Shown here piece after piece: positions 1-10,465 of a stretch of DNA of 64,000 nucleotides. The stretch is from NCBI GenBank assembly GCA_032622095.1, contig CP136066.1, positions 65,418,278 through 65,482,277 of the forward strand. The letters are read 5' to 3'. This DNA is from Siphonodentalium dalli. Taxonomy: Eukaryota > Mollusca > Scaphopoda > Gadilida > Siphonodentaliidae. Numbering within the stretch: position 1 is the stretch's first letter; every line of letters starts with the position of its first letter. Under the pieces are notes generated by a model. That model made no database searches, was not told the origin of the DNA, and saw nothing but the letters and a program-made list of their open reading frames with translations. The position numbers and the translations under genes are program-made.

Positions 1-2038
1 GACTCGATAATGTGACTTAAACGCTTTCATTTTCAGCAAATTATCGACTCAAAATGAGGCGATTCTCAGCAGATTATCTACCTAAAACAAGTTACATTAT
101 AAGCAGATAACATGTGGTTTTTGTCGGGAGAACAGGCTGGATATTTCCAACTGCCCTTGATGATTCAGGCGTGAAATGTTAACTATTTAAATGTTTGACA
201 CCCCCCTCAACACGCCCAATCGCTACGCTCCTAATACAATACTAAATGCGATTCCCCCATTAAAACGATTCAACTCAAATCTCAAATGAGGAAACGGCCA
301 GATAATTTACTTCATTTGGGGGCTTTTGAAATGACGATAATTAGCCAATGGTAATGTTAGGATTGGACGACTAAGCAGACCAGGAGATAGCGAAGCCAAT
401 ACAGAAGGCAATTACGCTTCGATAAGTCTTCACGATAACCAGCAAGTAATCCCTACCTCCCAAGTTGTAAACGAAACACAGATAGTCGTATTTTTTCTCA
501 AAACATTTTGGCAATTTGCGAGCGATAATGTCACTAGTGCTTTATTTTAGCCGGGAATTCGATATTTTGATATTCTTTGTTTGTTGGAATAATAAATTTT
601 CTCCCAGACAGGCTGTTTCCATTGCTACTAGAATTCGATAAACGAGGTTTCGGGTTTCAAAACAAAGTCTTGTTACTTTCCGCTTGTAAACATTAGAACT
701 TCGATGCGTGAAAGCACTACCATGCTGGCGAATATATCAGCTGATCCGGAAGCAGAGGAAGACAATTCCATTCACTTTGTTGAGTGTATAACTATACTTA
801 CGTGTGAAGTGGATTGAAATTAGTTCAAATTACAGCGCATGGCGTCTTTAATGTCAATGCACATACTAATTCTTCGTCTATACTGCTATATTGTCATTGT
901 CCTTGACTGCAAATTTGCGGGTGGGAATCACATGCATGTTATATCCTATCACCTCTAACAAATACAGCGGTCCTGATCATAGTTAAGGGGATAAGAAGGT
1001 AAAAACAAAACTGAGATGTATGTGCTTAATGTCGATTATCGACCATAATATATACAAAATTATGTGAAAAAAATAACCACCGCTATCGTGGGTGTGCGAC
1101 GCCACAAGCCGTTACAATCCCAGCCCACACACGGTAGGGACAAGTATACAAAGAACACCCATCAGTCACTGGAGGGGTTACTGGACTTAGAGGATATAAA
1201 CTAAGGGAGTGAGAGGGCGTAAAAAAACAAACAGTGACCGGCTGCCATGGGAACTAACACTAAACTTAAAATTAAATTTCGGTCACGACTACACGAAGAC
1301 GACTAAACAAGCCAGATATATAGCCCAAACTCCTCGCACGGACCGGGGGTTCACTTGACCTAAACAATTGACAGTGCAGCTGACAGGCGTCCGGTAACTC
1401 ATGCACATTAAGGTTGAACGTCCATAAAAATATATATACAAGTGAATTTAATGAAGGTTCGCCTATTTACACAACCGGAATGATTCTCACACGGGATTTC
1501 AAAAGTAGAACAGTTTCTAATAGTTCAACAAAACAAACGGACATAGTATTTCCACAACATTTGTATGCACACGAAGATGCAATGTGTTTCCACGAACTGG
1601 CCACGACCATACGCTTCAAATAATACCACGTTTTGTACTGGATATTATGGTTTGATGTGCTCAAAGCACTATTTCTGATTACATGCAGTTAGCTTCGACT
1701 CTCATATCAGCCTAATACATTAAAGTTATATAGTCCACATATTTACATACGTGTAATTTAATTTTACTAAAATAAACCAAAAATAAGATACAAGTACAAG
1801 TATATTGCGCTCGTAAATCTAACACTATCATTAAAATAACCTTCTATATAAGCTATACTATACACAAGTGGAACAACTCAACATTATCTGGCACGCAGAA
1901 CTCATAAATAACCAGCTGTGTCAAGGCAAAACAACCGAAGAATCTTCATAAATTATGTTATATCGCTGTGTAGAGAAAATATACCATTTCCGATTCCTTG
2001 TTTTCAATCAATATTGCGATGTAATTAGTTGGATTCAT
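1..2038. other. No gene seen; unique-looking AT-rich DNA
   Basis: I read both strands and saw no long open frame, no recognisable protein motif, no tRNA-like fold and no clear repeat. A slightly more GC-rich patch lies near 1085-1400 but the frames there are short and unrelated to anything I know. Confidence 0.5.
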
Positions 2039-2142
2039 CGGAATATCTTCCAATATATACATTGTATCAGTTCTAAATAGAACACGTGATCGGAATATCT
2101 TCCAATAGATACATTGTATCAGTTGTAAATAGATCACGTGAT
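2039..2142. repeat. Tandem repeat, 2 x 52 bp
   Basis: Two head-to-tail copies, 2039-2090 and 2091-2142, both beginning CGGAATATCTTCCAATA and ending CACGTGAT, with four base differences. Each copy carries a CACGTG palindrome near its end. A partial third unit (ATAGGAAGATCCTGCAA) follows. Confidence 0.9.
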
Positions 2143-2841
2143 AGGAAGATCCTGCAATTCAGACCCGGCCTTGTTGAGAGAGTATTATAAGATGATACCA
2201 ATCAATGAACCATTTTCCTGCTAACGATATAAGAAGCAATTAAGCGCACAGGGTGGCTGATGCAAATGAACCTTCAATGTGTCAACGGAGTCGTCTCGAA
2301 CCACTTCAAACCACTTAAATTTCAAACCTTTTCTATGAGAAATAACAACATTTCACTGTTTACACGTGTCAGTCGGAGATAGCGTGCTGTGGGAGAAGGG
2401 CACGACAAATCGAACGCGCCACATTCGGCAGACTTTTGTTTGTTGACCCCCGACCTTGATTTGTCATCATTGTATAATCGCTTATTGGTTGCATGCTTGC
2501 CGATAACTATCTCGAGTACCATTGTATAACTAATGCCAGATAGTACTAGATAGTCCACTAGAATGGACACAAATCGGTTGGAAATCGTAACAAGTACCGC
2601 CTGCCATAACACTATATTGAGCAGAGATAGGCATGTGCTCCTTATTGAATTAAGATAGAGCACGATTTAACAGATATTACAGGACAACGAACAAACGAAG
2701 TATCCAAAATGCATACGAGAAAAAGATAAAAGAAACAAACAATACAGATACACACAATCAAAAACCAGGCACATAAAACCAATACAATTACACAAACTAC
2801 ACAAAAACAAAAAAATCAAAAGACAAACAACAAAAAACCTG
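2143..2841. other. No gene seen
   Basis: AT-rich sequence. A minus-strand open frame of 113 codons (2322-2663) has no recognisable domain and ordinary intergenic composition, so I do not call it a gene. 2690-2840 is A-rich, low-complexity DNA. Confidence 0.4.
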
Positions 2842-3180
2842 CCTGTTCAAGTGAAAATGATCACTTTATGGTCTTATAATAGGACCAGTTTTAGGTTCAT
2901 AAAGGGCTTAGAATCGACTCATTTTGAGTTCATAACGAACTGAATTGAGATTTATTTTAGTATCATTTATGGATTCATATTGACTGGGCGGAAAATAACA
3001 AGAATAAACCAACCCAAGACTTACCATGCAGATGTAATCACTTTAAAATGTGTTTTCATTGAGACCCTCGCCATAAAACGGAATCACGGGTTTAAGTTCA
3101 CTATGGGCTTATTTCAGAATCAAATAATCCTATGTAAATATTATAGGTAAATTATGAACTTATTTGTGCGAGGATAAACA
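2842..3180 (+). repeat. Dispersed repeat A, copy 1 (degenerate)
   Basis: This is the most diverged of three copies (others near 10.1 and 12.4 kb). Shared landmarks in order are CCTGTTC at the start, a block reading CGCCATnnAanGgAATnACGGGTnTAAGT near 3070-3100, then CTTATTTCAGAATnAAATAA, and an end reading TTTGTGCGAGGATA. No coding potential is seen. Terminal inverted repeats are not obvious, so the class is unknown. Confidence 0.5.
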
Positions 3181-3330
3181 AAAACAGAACGAAATAAAAT
3201 AAGACAAAACAAAAAATAGCGCACATATACATGTACAAAACATATCACACCCATAAACCAAACAGCGAATTTAAGGATAATTCGAAGCCCGATAGTTATA
3301 TGCCATTCTAATGCCTCACTCTCGCGATTT

Positions 3331-3420
3331 AAACGGACATGGCTCATTCGAGGTTCCAAATTTTATCTTCGTAATTTGGAAGGAGGTATACGATGGGTGA
3401 TAAATACACGAAATATTGAT
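3331..3420 (-). repeat. Dispersed repeat B, copy 1
   Basis: About 90 bp that match 15149-15230 in opposite orientation. Shared blocks are CGGACATGGCTCATTCGAG, CCAAATTTT, CTTCGTAATTTGGA and GATAAATACACGAAATAT. It is short and its class is unknown. Confidence 0.7.
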
Positions 3421-3811
3421 ATACCGGCTTCATATATATGCTCTGAAAAATACTTGCCATGGTCACAGTTATTTTCCAGATGTTTCAATTGTTCGCACAC
3501 AAGTGAAACATACGCTCTTTATTTCTAACATATCAGGAAATATTGTACAAATAAACGCTACTACTACTGAATTGGAGAATATGATTTGTATAGAACGTGT
3601 TAATTTGTTTATGTTCTGGGCATGACGTAGTGAACATTGTTGTGACTTCAGCAATGCCTCCTGGGGCGTTTATCATTCAGTATTTACGTTGTTCAGGTGT
3701 GTATCAGCCCAATTCGATCACAGGAATGTGACACAATCTATATATTACTAGCTTAAAGAATATATCATGGACTTGTTTCCAGTATCTCCACTGAGATTGT
3801 CGAAAATTATA

Positions 3812-3897
3812 ACAAAAACGACCGTACCATTTCAGAGAACACAACGCTTGAAGTACGCACACATGTAAATATTTACTACTTTATTCGGGACGAACTA
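3812..3897 (+). repeat. Dispersed repeat J, truncated copy
   Basis: It shares GTAAATATTTACTACT followed by a GATTCGGGACG-like block with the longer J copies at 43845-44235 and, inverted, 23456-23870. The copy stops just before the hairpin MITE at 3934. Confidence 0.6.
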
Positions 3898-3989
3898 CTG
3901 GGCAGGGATCGAACTTCTCCCAGCTCTTTAATTTGTGACCCGCCATATCAAATCCAGTCGTAAGTCGGGATTTTTAATTTTTACCCTGT

Positions 3990-4058
3990 GCCAATGCATT
4001 CTCCTATATATGCGAGTCGACCATAGGTCGCCTCGCACATATAAGATAATGCATTGGC
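3990..4058 (+). repeat. 69-bp near-perfect hairpin, M1 copy 1 left
   Basis: The arms GCCAATGCATTCTC...and their complement pair for about 33 bp around an ATA loop. This copy has two small arm mismatches (CTCCTATATA and CACATATAAGATAATG) relative to the other copies. Confidence 0.9.
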
Positions 4059-4270
4059 CTAACAATTTTTTATCATTTTTTTTAAATAAATGTTTCTTAC
4101 ATTTTTTAGGACATAAAATAAAAAACATACATTACCCTGCAGGGAGCCCCACACATATATAGAAGCATATAGAAGAGTGTCATCTGTTCATGTTTGTCTG
4201 GGGCTCTGTATGGGTAAAATTATAAAATTGGTAAAGAATACAAGTAAAATATTATTAAAAAAATTGTTAG

Positions 4271-4339
4271 GCCAATGAATTCTCTTATATATGCGAGGCG
4301 ACCTATGGTCGACTCGCATATATAAGAGAATGCATTGGC
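4271..4339 (-). repeat. 69-bp near-perfect hairpin, M1 copy 1 right
   Basis: Reverse-complement partner of 3990-4058. The loop region reads GGCGACCTATGGTCGAC, the inverse of the left hairpin, so the two hairpins are inverted copies of each other as well as being self-complementary. Confidence 0.9.
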
Positions 4340-4581
4340 ACAGGGTAAAAAATCCCGACTTACGACTGGATTTGATATGGCGGGTCACATATTATTATAG
4401 GATGCATAAACATTACAGCAATGATTCAGCCCTTCGGTAGTCACTGCATGTAATTCGTGTATAACAATGACACTGTTTCTGCCTTTTTAAATGGATATAC
4501 AATTTATGAAAATGATGTTTGTGCATGACTATTTGTTATCCTGTTCTGGACACCACAGGAGATTGTTTATTTTCAATTTAA

Positions 4582-5079
4582 AGGCACGTGAGGCCTTAGT
4601 TGTCGAACATATTCATATTTGTTCTAATCACCGTAAACAGAAAAACATTAAAACGCATACAGTTTCGTTCATATATACCATGACCATCACGTAAACAGCA
4701 TGTTATCATAAAGACCTATTATATTTTACCTAAGCTAGAGCCTGATTGTGTTACAGAAGACAGTACAATGCTACTGGCTGATCACACACAGATGGCATAA
4801 ACGCTCTTTATTAGTTTCATATCAGGAATTCACCATCAAATAACGCTCTTTATGTTGACTATCATAATATAAACAAACACCAGAAAAGTAACTTTTTATG
4901 CTTTTGTTTACATAACAATGGTCAAACATTTGACAATACCATACTGTTTATGCGATATTTCTTATTTGTGTACGGACAAAGTCTGTCTACATTTTGATGT
5001 TCTTTCTGTCTGTTTGTGGCGGTTTTTGACGGGTGGAAATATTTTCACAGGATACCCACCGCCAAGGCCAACCGTAACT
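4582..5079 (+). mobile_element. TTAA-flanked MITE, family C, copy 1
   Basis: A 498-bp element with TTAA at 4578-4581 and 5080-5083. Termini are AGGCACGTGAGGCCTTAG and, inverted, a variant of AGGTACGGTTGGCCTTGG, so the TIRs are imperfect. Three other copies lie at 24365-24846 (-), 36298-36815 (+) and 57851-58345 (-), each with TTAA on both sides. TTAA target duplication is a hallmark of piggyBac and Kolobok transposons; which one applies here is inference. It carries two copies of ACGCTCTTTAT (4801, 4843). Non-coding. Confidence 0.85.
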
Positions 5080-5607
5080 TTAAGTTTGGCCCGAATACTA
5101 TGCGTAGCGTTAAAACATAAATATACTTTATGCTATTTTGGCAAAGAATAAATTGGTTACGTCAACGCTTCGTTGTGCGCCAGACAAATCATTCGAAACA
5201 ACATCATATATACCTAAATGCGGACGCAGAGCAATTGACCACTTTAAACTCACTTAGTCATTTTTTCCGTTGATTATACCGAATTAAGCTCTTGATCTAA
5301 CAACAAAAATGTCAATACCTTTATGATTGCGTTTTAATTGCACCGATAGAGTTTGGATTGTTATTTGAGGCAATTTTCATGGGAACTAATTACTTATAGT
5401 AGACACCACTAATGACCCTGATCGGGCGAATCACACCAATTATCAGCGCATAGTCTCTTGTTTTGCAGCATCAGGACATTCATGATATTTTTTAAATGCC
5501 ATTCCCACCAGTAGCATGTAATGCACGGTGATAAGATTTGAGCACAGACACAGCCAGGGATGTGGAAAAAGGCCGAAGATAGGTGGAGAGATTTTACAGC
5601 CATATAC
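5080..5607. other. No gene seen
   Basis: AT-rich sequence with only short open frames. I see no repeat shared with the rest of the window. Confidence 0.4.
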
Positions 5608-5815
5608 AGTAATGCTCTAAGTAATGAACTCCTTATCCACAGCAGAATTATGGGTAACTTTTCAGGATTTAGTCGGAAATATGGCTTGTTGCCATTCATC
5701 GGAAAGCTCTCGAGAGCTTGCCGATGAATGGCAACAAGCCATATTTCCGTCTAAATCCTGAAAAGTTACCCATAATTCTGCTGTGGTTAAGAAGTCGATT
5801 ACTTAGAGCATTACT
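5608..5815. mobile_element. Fold-back element E, copy 1
   Basis: A 208-bp inverted repeat centred at 5711/5712 on CTCTCGAGAG. The arms run from AGTAATGCTCTAAGTAAT through CAGCAGAATTATGGGTAACT and GGCTTGTTGCCATTCATCGG to the centre with only scattered mismatches and a small indel. A second copy lies near 9 kb. There is no coding content; it could form a very long hairpin as single strand or RNA. Confidence 0.9.
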
Positions 5816-6218
5816 ATATATATGCATATGACTATGATTGTCACTTCGACAACTTAGCATGCTCCCGATCCATGGAGGAACATTGGGGCATATGCACAAG
5901 GGCTCATTTCGTCTGTCCGCTCGTAAGAACATTTCTTCTTGTAACTCGGTGTGAATTATTGGATGTCGTTGTCCTTTGTTACGCTAGTTACGACCCTTGT
6001 TGAACCTTTTTCACTCATCACATATATTATTCATGTTAAGTGAAGAATTAATAGTCATATTTAAATGATATTTGGTTTATGACTAGACCAGCATTGCTGG
6101 AAGGATACTAACATGCAGAGCATTTCGTCCGTTGATTTTTGTCAGACTTGGCCTTGGAACAACAGTTGGATTTTAATATATTTTGGTATATTGATATATA
6201 TCCATTTATTTTCCCCGT
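5816..6218. other. No gene seen
   Basis: AT-rich spacer between the fold-back element and the tRNA-like sequence. Nothing recognisable on either strand. Confidence 0.4.
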
Positions 6219-6300
6219 GTGGGCCCGGGGTAGAATATGCCTACCGCCCCACTGCGAAGGGGTTCGAATCCCCTAATGTGGCACCCTGTTTGACGTGAGG
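6219..6300 (+). repeat. tRNA-like SINE head (putative)
   Basis: It contains a good RNA polymerase III B-box-like sequence, GGTTCGAATCC at 6261-6271, within a T-arm-like stem GGGG/CCCC, preceded by GGGGTAGAATATGCC, which could be a weak A-box. A full cloverleaf does not form: the 5' end does not pair with the AATGTGG at the 3' side. I therefore read it as a tRNA-derived SINE relic rather than a tRNA gene. The following GC-richer 100 bp (GTGAGGTGCATCCCGTGATG) may be its body. Confidence 0.4.
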
Positions 6301-6899
6301 TGCATCCCGTGATGTGAGGTGTAGGAGTCCTGGAGGTATTAGGGCGGCCGTATCACGTGAGGCATCGACCTGCGAATACGGCTTAGCTCATGGTCCTCTT
6401 TGGTCCTAAATTCTTCAAGATCCGGCTCAATCAATCGGCTAGTCACACCTGTCCACAGTGTTTCAGATTACATTTCTCCCATCTGTTCTATTATATTTCT
6501 GTGTCTTATAGTTGTGTCTTCTGTTTTTCATGTATGTTACTTTCGTGTCATGTCTGTTTACATTTCGTCTTCTTCACTGTTAATTTTTCAATTTTGTACT
6601 GAAGCGAGGTATCAGGAGGCTGCTATATGCAGCGGCTAAACGGGTTGCCGCTTCAGCTATGTACGAGTCTTTGGTCCTGTACCATAATTTATAAGGGTAG
6701 TCCGAGGCGGCTACTGGGCTAGTTGTCGATTATTTGCTCATAACAAACAAAAACACAAGCATGACCACCCACAAAGTTCCACTGATGCTGAGGTCTATCG
6801 TCAGTACTTGGTTTTGATCACAATGTCAAGAGACCTTTTCTGTATTTGTGATTGATAAAACGCTACAAAGCATATAGCCGGACAATTAAAATTTGTCAA
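6301..6899 (+). other. Probable LINE 5' region / repeat-derived DNA
   Basis: T-rich in 6470-6600, then a GC-richer stretch 6600-6730. The segment CGGCTACTGGGCTAGTTG (6708-6725) occurs in reverse complement inside both 43-bp direct repeats at 13236 and 13671, showing it belongs to a dispersed family. Its position just upstream of LINE ORF1 remnants suggests a 5' UTR, which is inference. Confidence 0.3.
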
Positions 6900-7765
6900 A
6901 CCGATCAGGACTGAGCCACTCAGTGTCTCTCATCTGATCGAATATTCAAGAAAAATTGAAACTGACGCTCTTGTGCAATTAACATCTATTGCACAAACAC
7001 CATTGTTGGTTACTCCTCACAAGACATTGAACACTAGCAGAACCGTGTTATGAACTCGCGATATAGCTGATTCTTCTGTCAGATATATGGCTGAGTTTGC
7101 ACCACAGAGAGTTACATAATGTAGATTTACGACGACAGTTGATGGTAAAACAGTTCAGTTGATCAATCTTCTGACCTCCAGTCGGTGCGAACAGCTACCG
7201 ACATTGAAGGTCGGGTTATGAAGATGGATTTAAGTACATGTGTTCCAAAACCATTCCGATGTCATATATGTCAGCGGTATGGCCATGGTCAGGAACATTG
7301 TAAAGGTAAAGAAGCCGTATGTGCTATTTCTGCTCATGATCATAAGGATTGTACGAATCTTAAGAAATGTTCAAACTGGCAAGGTTCATATGCTGTAATT
7401 GATCGTTCGTGTCCAATTTGGGATTATGAATTCAAGATTTAACGATGTAAAGCTGAGAAGCATCGGTCATAGTTGGTCCTCGAGCATCCATTCAACAGGT
7501 CAAGTACTCAGCAATCGCGTGTATCAAAATGTATGTTGATGTCAGCAATCAGACACAGAGTCAAACCAAACTCGTCAGTATATCACTATTAGTAGCAGCA
7601 CAAGTTGAGTCGATTGATATTATTCCTATTCCAGAACCTGAAGCGCATGTAACGGATACAGCTGTCGTTGAGACATTTCCTCCGAAACAATCTATGCAGC
7701 TTTGTCTTATTGTTCCAAAAAAAAAGCCTGTTGCTTCGATCGCCAAAGTCACTCAAACGTTTTGA
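6900..7765 (+). pseudogene. LINE ORF1 (gag-like, zinc-knuckle) pseudogene
   Basis: Degenerate ORF1 of a jockey-like non-LTR retrotransposon; ORF1 proteins of this type bind RNA and package the LINE transcript. Around 6970-7065 one frame reads TPLLVTPHKTLNTSRTV, then a stop and TRDIADSS, matching the usual segment ahead of the knuckles. From 7185 a frame of 85 codons gives FRCHICQRYGHGQEHC, an intact CX2CX4HX4C zinc knuckle (7260-7301). The second and third knuckles are damaged: in CAISAHDHKDC one Cys has become Ser, and in KKCSNWQGSYAVI the second Cys and the His have been replaced by Trp and Tyr. The remainder of the family signature, RSCPIW, follows. Further frames to 7765 (SNQTQSQTK...) look like the ORF1 tail. 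Frameshifts and stops make it dead. The family placement is from memory of the motif. Confidence 0.85.
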
Positions 7766-7789
7766 CTCTCAGAAATAGAGGTACACCTT

Positions 7790-8296
7790 TAATCTTTTGA
7801 AATTGGACCGCATGATTGATGAGAAACGGTCAACTCTCAAAGACAGGAAACAGTATTTGTGGATCGATGTTGTCGGTTGGGTGGATGATGACATTCTGTC
7901 TCACCCACCCGGCCATCAGCTTGACACATTGATAAAGGTTATCACTGCAAAATTTTATTTTAAAAGCTACTTTACATATTTCGATGTGGATCCTTGGTAA
8001 TTTTGTGTTCTTTATTTGCTATTTATTATCTATTCTTTAACTACTTTCATACTTTTTATAGTATGATTGCACACAAGTCAGTTCTTGAATTTATATTCCG
8101 GACTCTCAATTGAAAACATTCCTCTTGTGTGCTTTTAATTGTACATAGCTCATCATTACATTGTTTTAATCTAATTCACTGTCTGATTTATCTACACAGT
8201 TGCTTCGCTACGAACGTTTTTGATACTTGATTCTGTTCTTGATCGTGATATGGCCTAGCGGCTAAAACGACTTTAAGCCCTCAATCAATCAATTAT
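7790..8296 (+). mobile_element. LINE 3' region with (TCAA)n tail
   Basis: It follows the ORF1 remnant directly. It contains TGTCGGTTGGGTGGATGATG, then AAAGCTACTTTACATATTTC, TATTTGCTATTTATTATC and an end reading GGCCTAGCGGCTAAAACGAC followed by CCTCAATCAATCAATT. The same order is found on the minus strand at 17838-18335 and in part at 24867-25445. The simple-repeat tail marks the LINE 3' end. No reverse transcriptase is present between ORF1 and this end, so this copy lacks ORF2. Confidence 0.8.
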
Positions 8297-8744
8297 AATT
8301 AATCCATTGATTTTCACCAGAGTTACGAATTTAAATTGAGAAAACAGCAATCTGTTTCATCCAAGCATATACAAACGTTTAGCATTGTCCACTCTCTAAA
8401 CTGAACGTCGGAGACATATACCACGTTTGGCGTTGAACTTGTTTAAGACATACAGATCCATACACATCATACGTCCTTTTTTCGTGCGTGATTTGGATAA
8501 CACGGTTCACATGGAGCAAACTGAAAACTGACAAATTATTCTTTCTTGGCCATGTGTCATTGGATTAATTGCTAGTGTAGCTGGGGCGATGCCTAAAGCG
8601 AGAGCGAGCGTGAACACAAATATACAAAGGCGGCCGGATTAAAACCATTTCAATTATTTGCAGTGATTTAAATGTAATGTCCGAATGAGCTGAAACAAAT
8701 GGGAATTTACACTTTGCAACGATTGTAAGAAGTTCAGTGATCTC
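8297..8744. other. No gene seen
   Basis: Ordinary AT-rich sequence, short frames only. Confidence 0.4.
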
Positions 8745-8915
8745 CGCCAGTAGCCTTTGTGGTAGAGGTACCCATAAGTGAAACTCGCACTTGTCCAATT
8801 TACAACGAGTGTACGAGGAAGTGTGATATGTCGGTACCCGTTATGCATTTGTGGTAGAGGAGATACCCATAAGTGAGATCCCCATCTGTCACTCAATCCC
8901 ATTGCATGTACTAAT
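8745..8915. repeat. Short imperfect duplication, also found near 37.1 kb
   Basis: TTTGTGGTAGAGG followed by TACCCATAAGTGAGA-type sequence occurs at 8757 and again at 8850. The second half (CCATAAGTGAG...CAATCCCATTG) is shared with 37107-37180. The function and class are unknown. Confidence 0.55.
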
Positions 8916-9009
8916 TGCATGTCACATGCATGTACCTTGTTCAAAATAATAGACAAATACATATGTTTAAAACAATACAACAAAATTGTGCCTTAATTAA
9001 TCGACTCCT

Positions 9010-9152
9010 TTAACCGCAGCAGAATTATGGGTAACTTTTCAGGATTTAGTCGGAAATATGGCTTGTTGCCATTCATCGGAAAGCTCTCGGCGAGAGCTTT
9101 CCGATGAATGGCAACAAGCCATATTTCTAAGTCGATTACTTAGAGCATTACT
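9010..9152. mobile_element. Fold-back element E, copy 2 (one arm deleted)
   Basis: Same sequence as 5608-5815. Around the centre CTCTCGGCGAGAG (about 9091) the inner arms GGAAATATGGCTTGTTGCCA pair perfectly. The right arm then jumps from CATATTTC straight to TAAGTCGATTACTTAGAGCA, lacking about 45 bp that the left arm and copy 1 contain. It is therefore an internally deleted copy. Confidence 0.85.
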
Positions 9153-10095
9153 GTACATGTATAGCCCGAAAACCCACCGGAATTGGTCAATTAACTTGCA
9201 AATAATCAAAGACGAGTAATCCACAAAACTGAGGTAACATTTTCAAACATGACAATTCAGGCCTGCATGGAGTGACAAATTAAACTAGTTTGCCAAAGGG
9301 TATGTCCTAACGATAATGTCGCAGTGACTGTTTAGCATTGCAGAGAAAGTACAGGTCAATCGTGGATAGAAAGTTATGTTATCTCCCAACCTCTGAAGCA
9401 GGATGTATGGGGATAATATGAATCGTACGTGACACGTAGTGGAGCAACCACACATGCTGCGCCTCAAATTTGCCGTGTATCGGCGACATAGAGCTAAGAA
9501 TAATTTACGTAACATCACGCCGTAATCACGACGGATATGACATGCGAACTTGACAAGACGTGTCGTGGATTGTGCAATCTTGTCTGGATTCTGGCCCACA
9601 AATCCAAAATGACGTCAGAAACCGTGTCATGACGTCTTCATATTTCGTTTTAAGCTAACCAAAGAAATTGGTCTAATTGAAATTAATAGACCTAAATCAC
9701 ATGTGAATTCTTCGTAAGTTGTGAAATAGTTACTTTCATTTTCATCGCGATGCTTCATTCCCAATTCCGCGTTTTTTGCAATCTCCACACAGTTGCTAAC
9801 CGGAAGTCACGTGATAATTTCTCCAAAATCCATACACGCGATCTAAAAAATCACTAATGGATATAGAAAACATATATATGACGTCATTCACCAGCCTAAG
9901 GTATAAGCACCCTTGGTGGTTGCTATAATAATGCATGTGTATATTAATTGAGGCTTGCATATAATGGCTTCGTTTTTAATCCTTAATCAGTCATTTAAAT
10001 TTTACATGTACGCCCTAGCGTATACAACACTGTCAATGCCTATGCATGTATATGCCATCGTGGATCAGATAATAAAGAATATTAGAACATATAAG
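9153..10095. other. No gene seen
   Basis: Short frames only. A 104-codon minus frame at 9285-9599 has no recognisable domain. There are two TGACGTCA-like sites near 9610-9635 but no further promoter evidence. Confidence 0.4.
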
Positions 10096-10465
10096 CCTGT
10101 TCTCCCGTATATAAGCTCTTATATAACTTATTTCAAACACACGGAATATGCTCACATAGAGATTATTTGAATCTGATTTAATCTCTATATGAACCTAGAT
10201 GGGACACGGTCAACACAGTCGTATATGAGCTTATTTCAATTAAAATAAACTAAATTAATATAGGCACTATCTGATCTAAATTGTTCATCGACACTACGTA
10301 CCAGATGAACGCTCTTTATAAGGTGTTGTCACTGCGGCCCCCGCCATTCAATGGAATAACGGGTATAAGTCCAATATGAAGTTATTTCAGATTAAAATAA
10401 GTTTCCATATGAACCAATGTGAATATTTAGGTCCTATATGAACCTATATGCATGATGATATATCG
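10096..10465 (+). repeat. Dispersed repeat A, copy 2
   Basis: It begins CCTGTTCTCCCGTATATAAG and shares with 12392-12725 the blocks GGGACACGGTCnAnACAGTCG, TATGAGCTTATTTCAAT, CGACACnACGnACCAGATGA, CACTGCGGCCC, CGCCATTCAA and AATAACGGGTATAAGTC. It contains ACGCTCTTTAT at 10309. Non-coding. Confidence 0.8.

Larger units (their letters stand above)
3934..4389. mobile_element. Hairpin MITE, family M1, copy 1 (complete)
   Basis: A 456-bp non-autonomous element with long terminal inverted repeats of roughly 120 bp. The outer end reads TGTGACCCGCCATATCAAAT and its exact reverse complement closes the element. Each arm continues through CCAGTCGTAAGTCGGGA and a CCCTGTGCC junction into a 69-bp self-complementary hairpin. 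Between the arms lie about 210 bp with a GGGAGCCCCACACATATATAGA...CTGGGGCTC inverted patch. There is no open frame of note, so a transposase would have to come from elsewhere. The flanks (TAATT / TATTA) do not show an unambiguous target duplication, so the superfamily is unresolved. Confidence 0.9.

Noticed and set aside
6219-6300. A functional tRNA gene.
   Set aside because: The B-box and T-arm are good but the acceptor and anticodon stems do not form; a SINE relic fits better.
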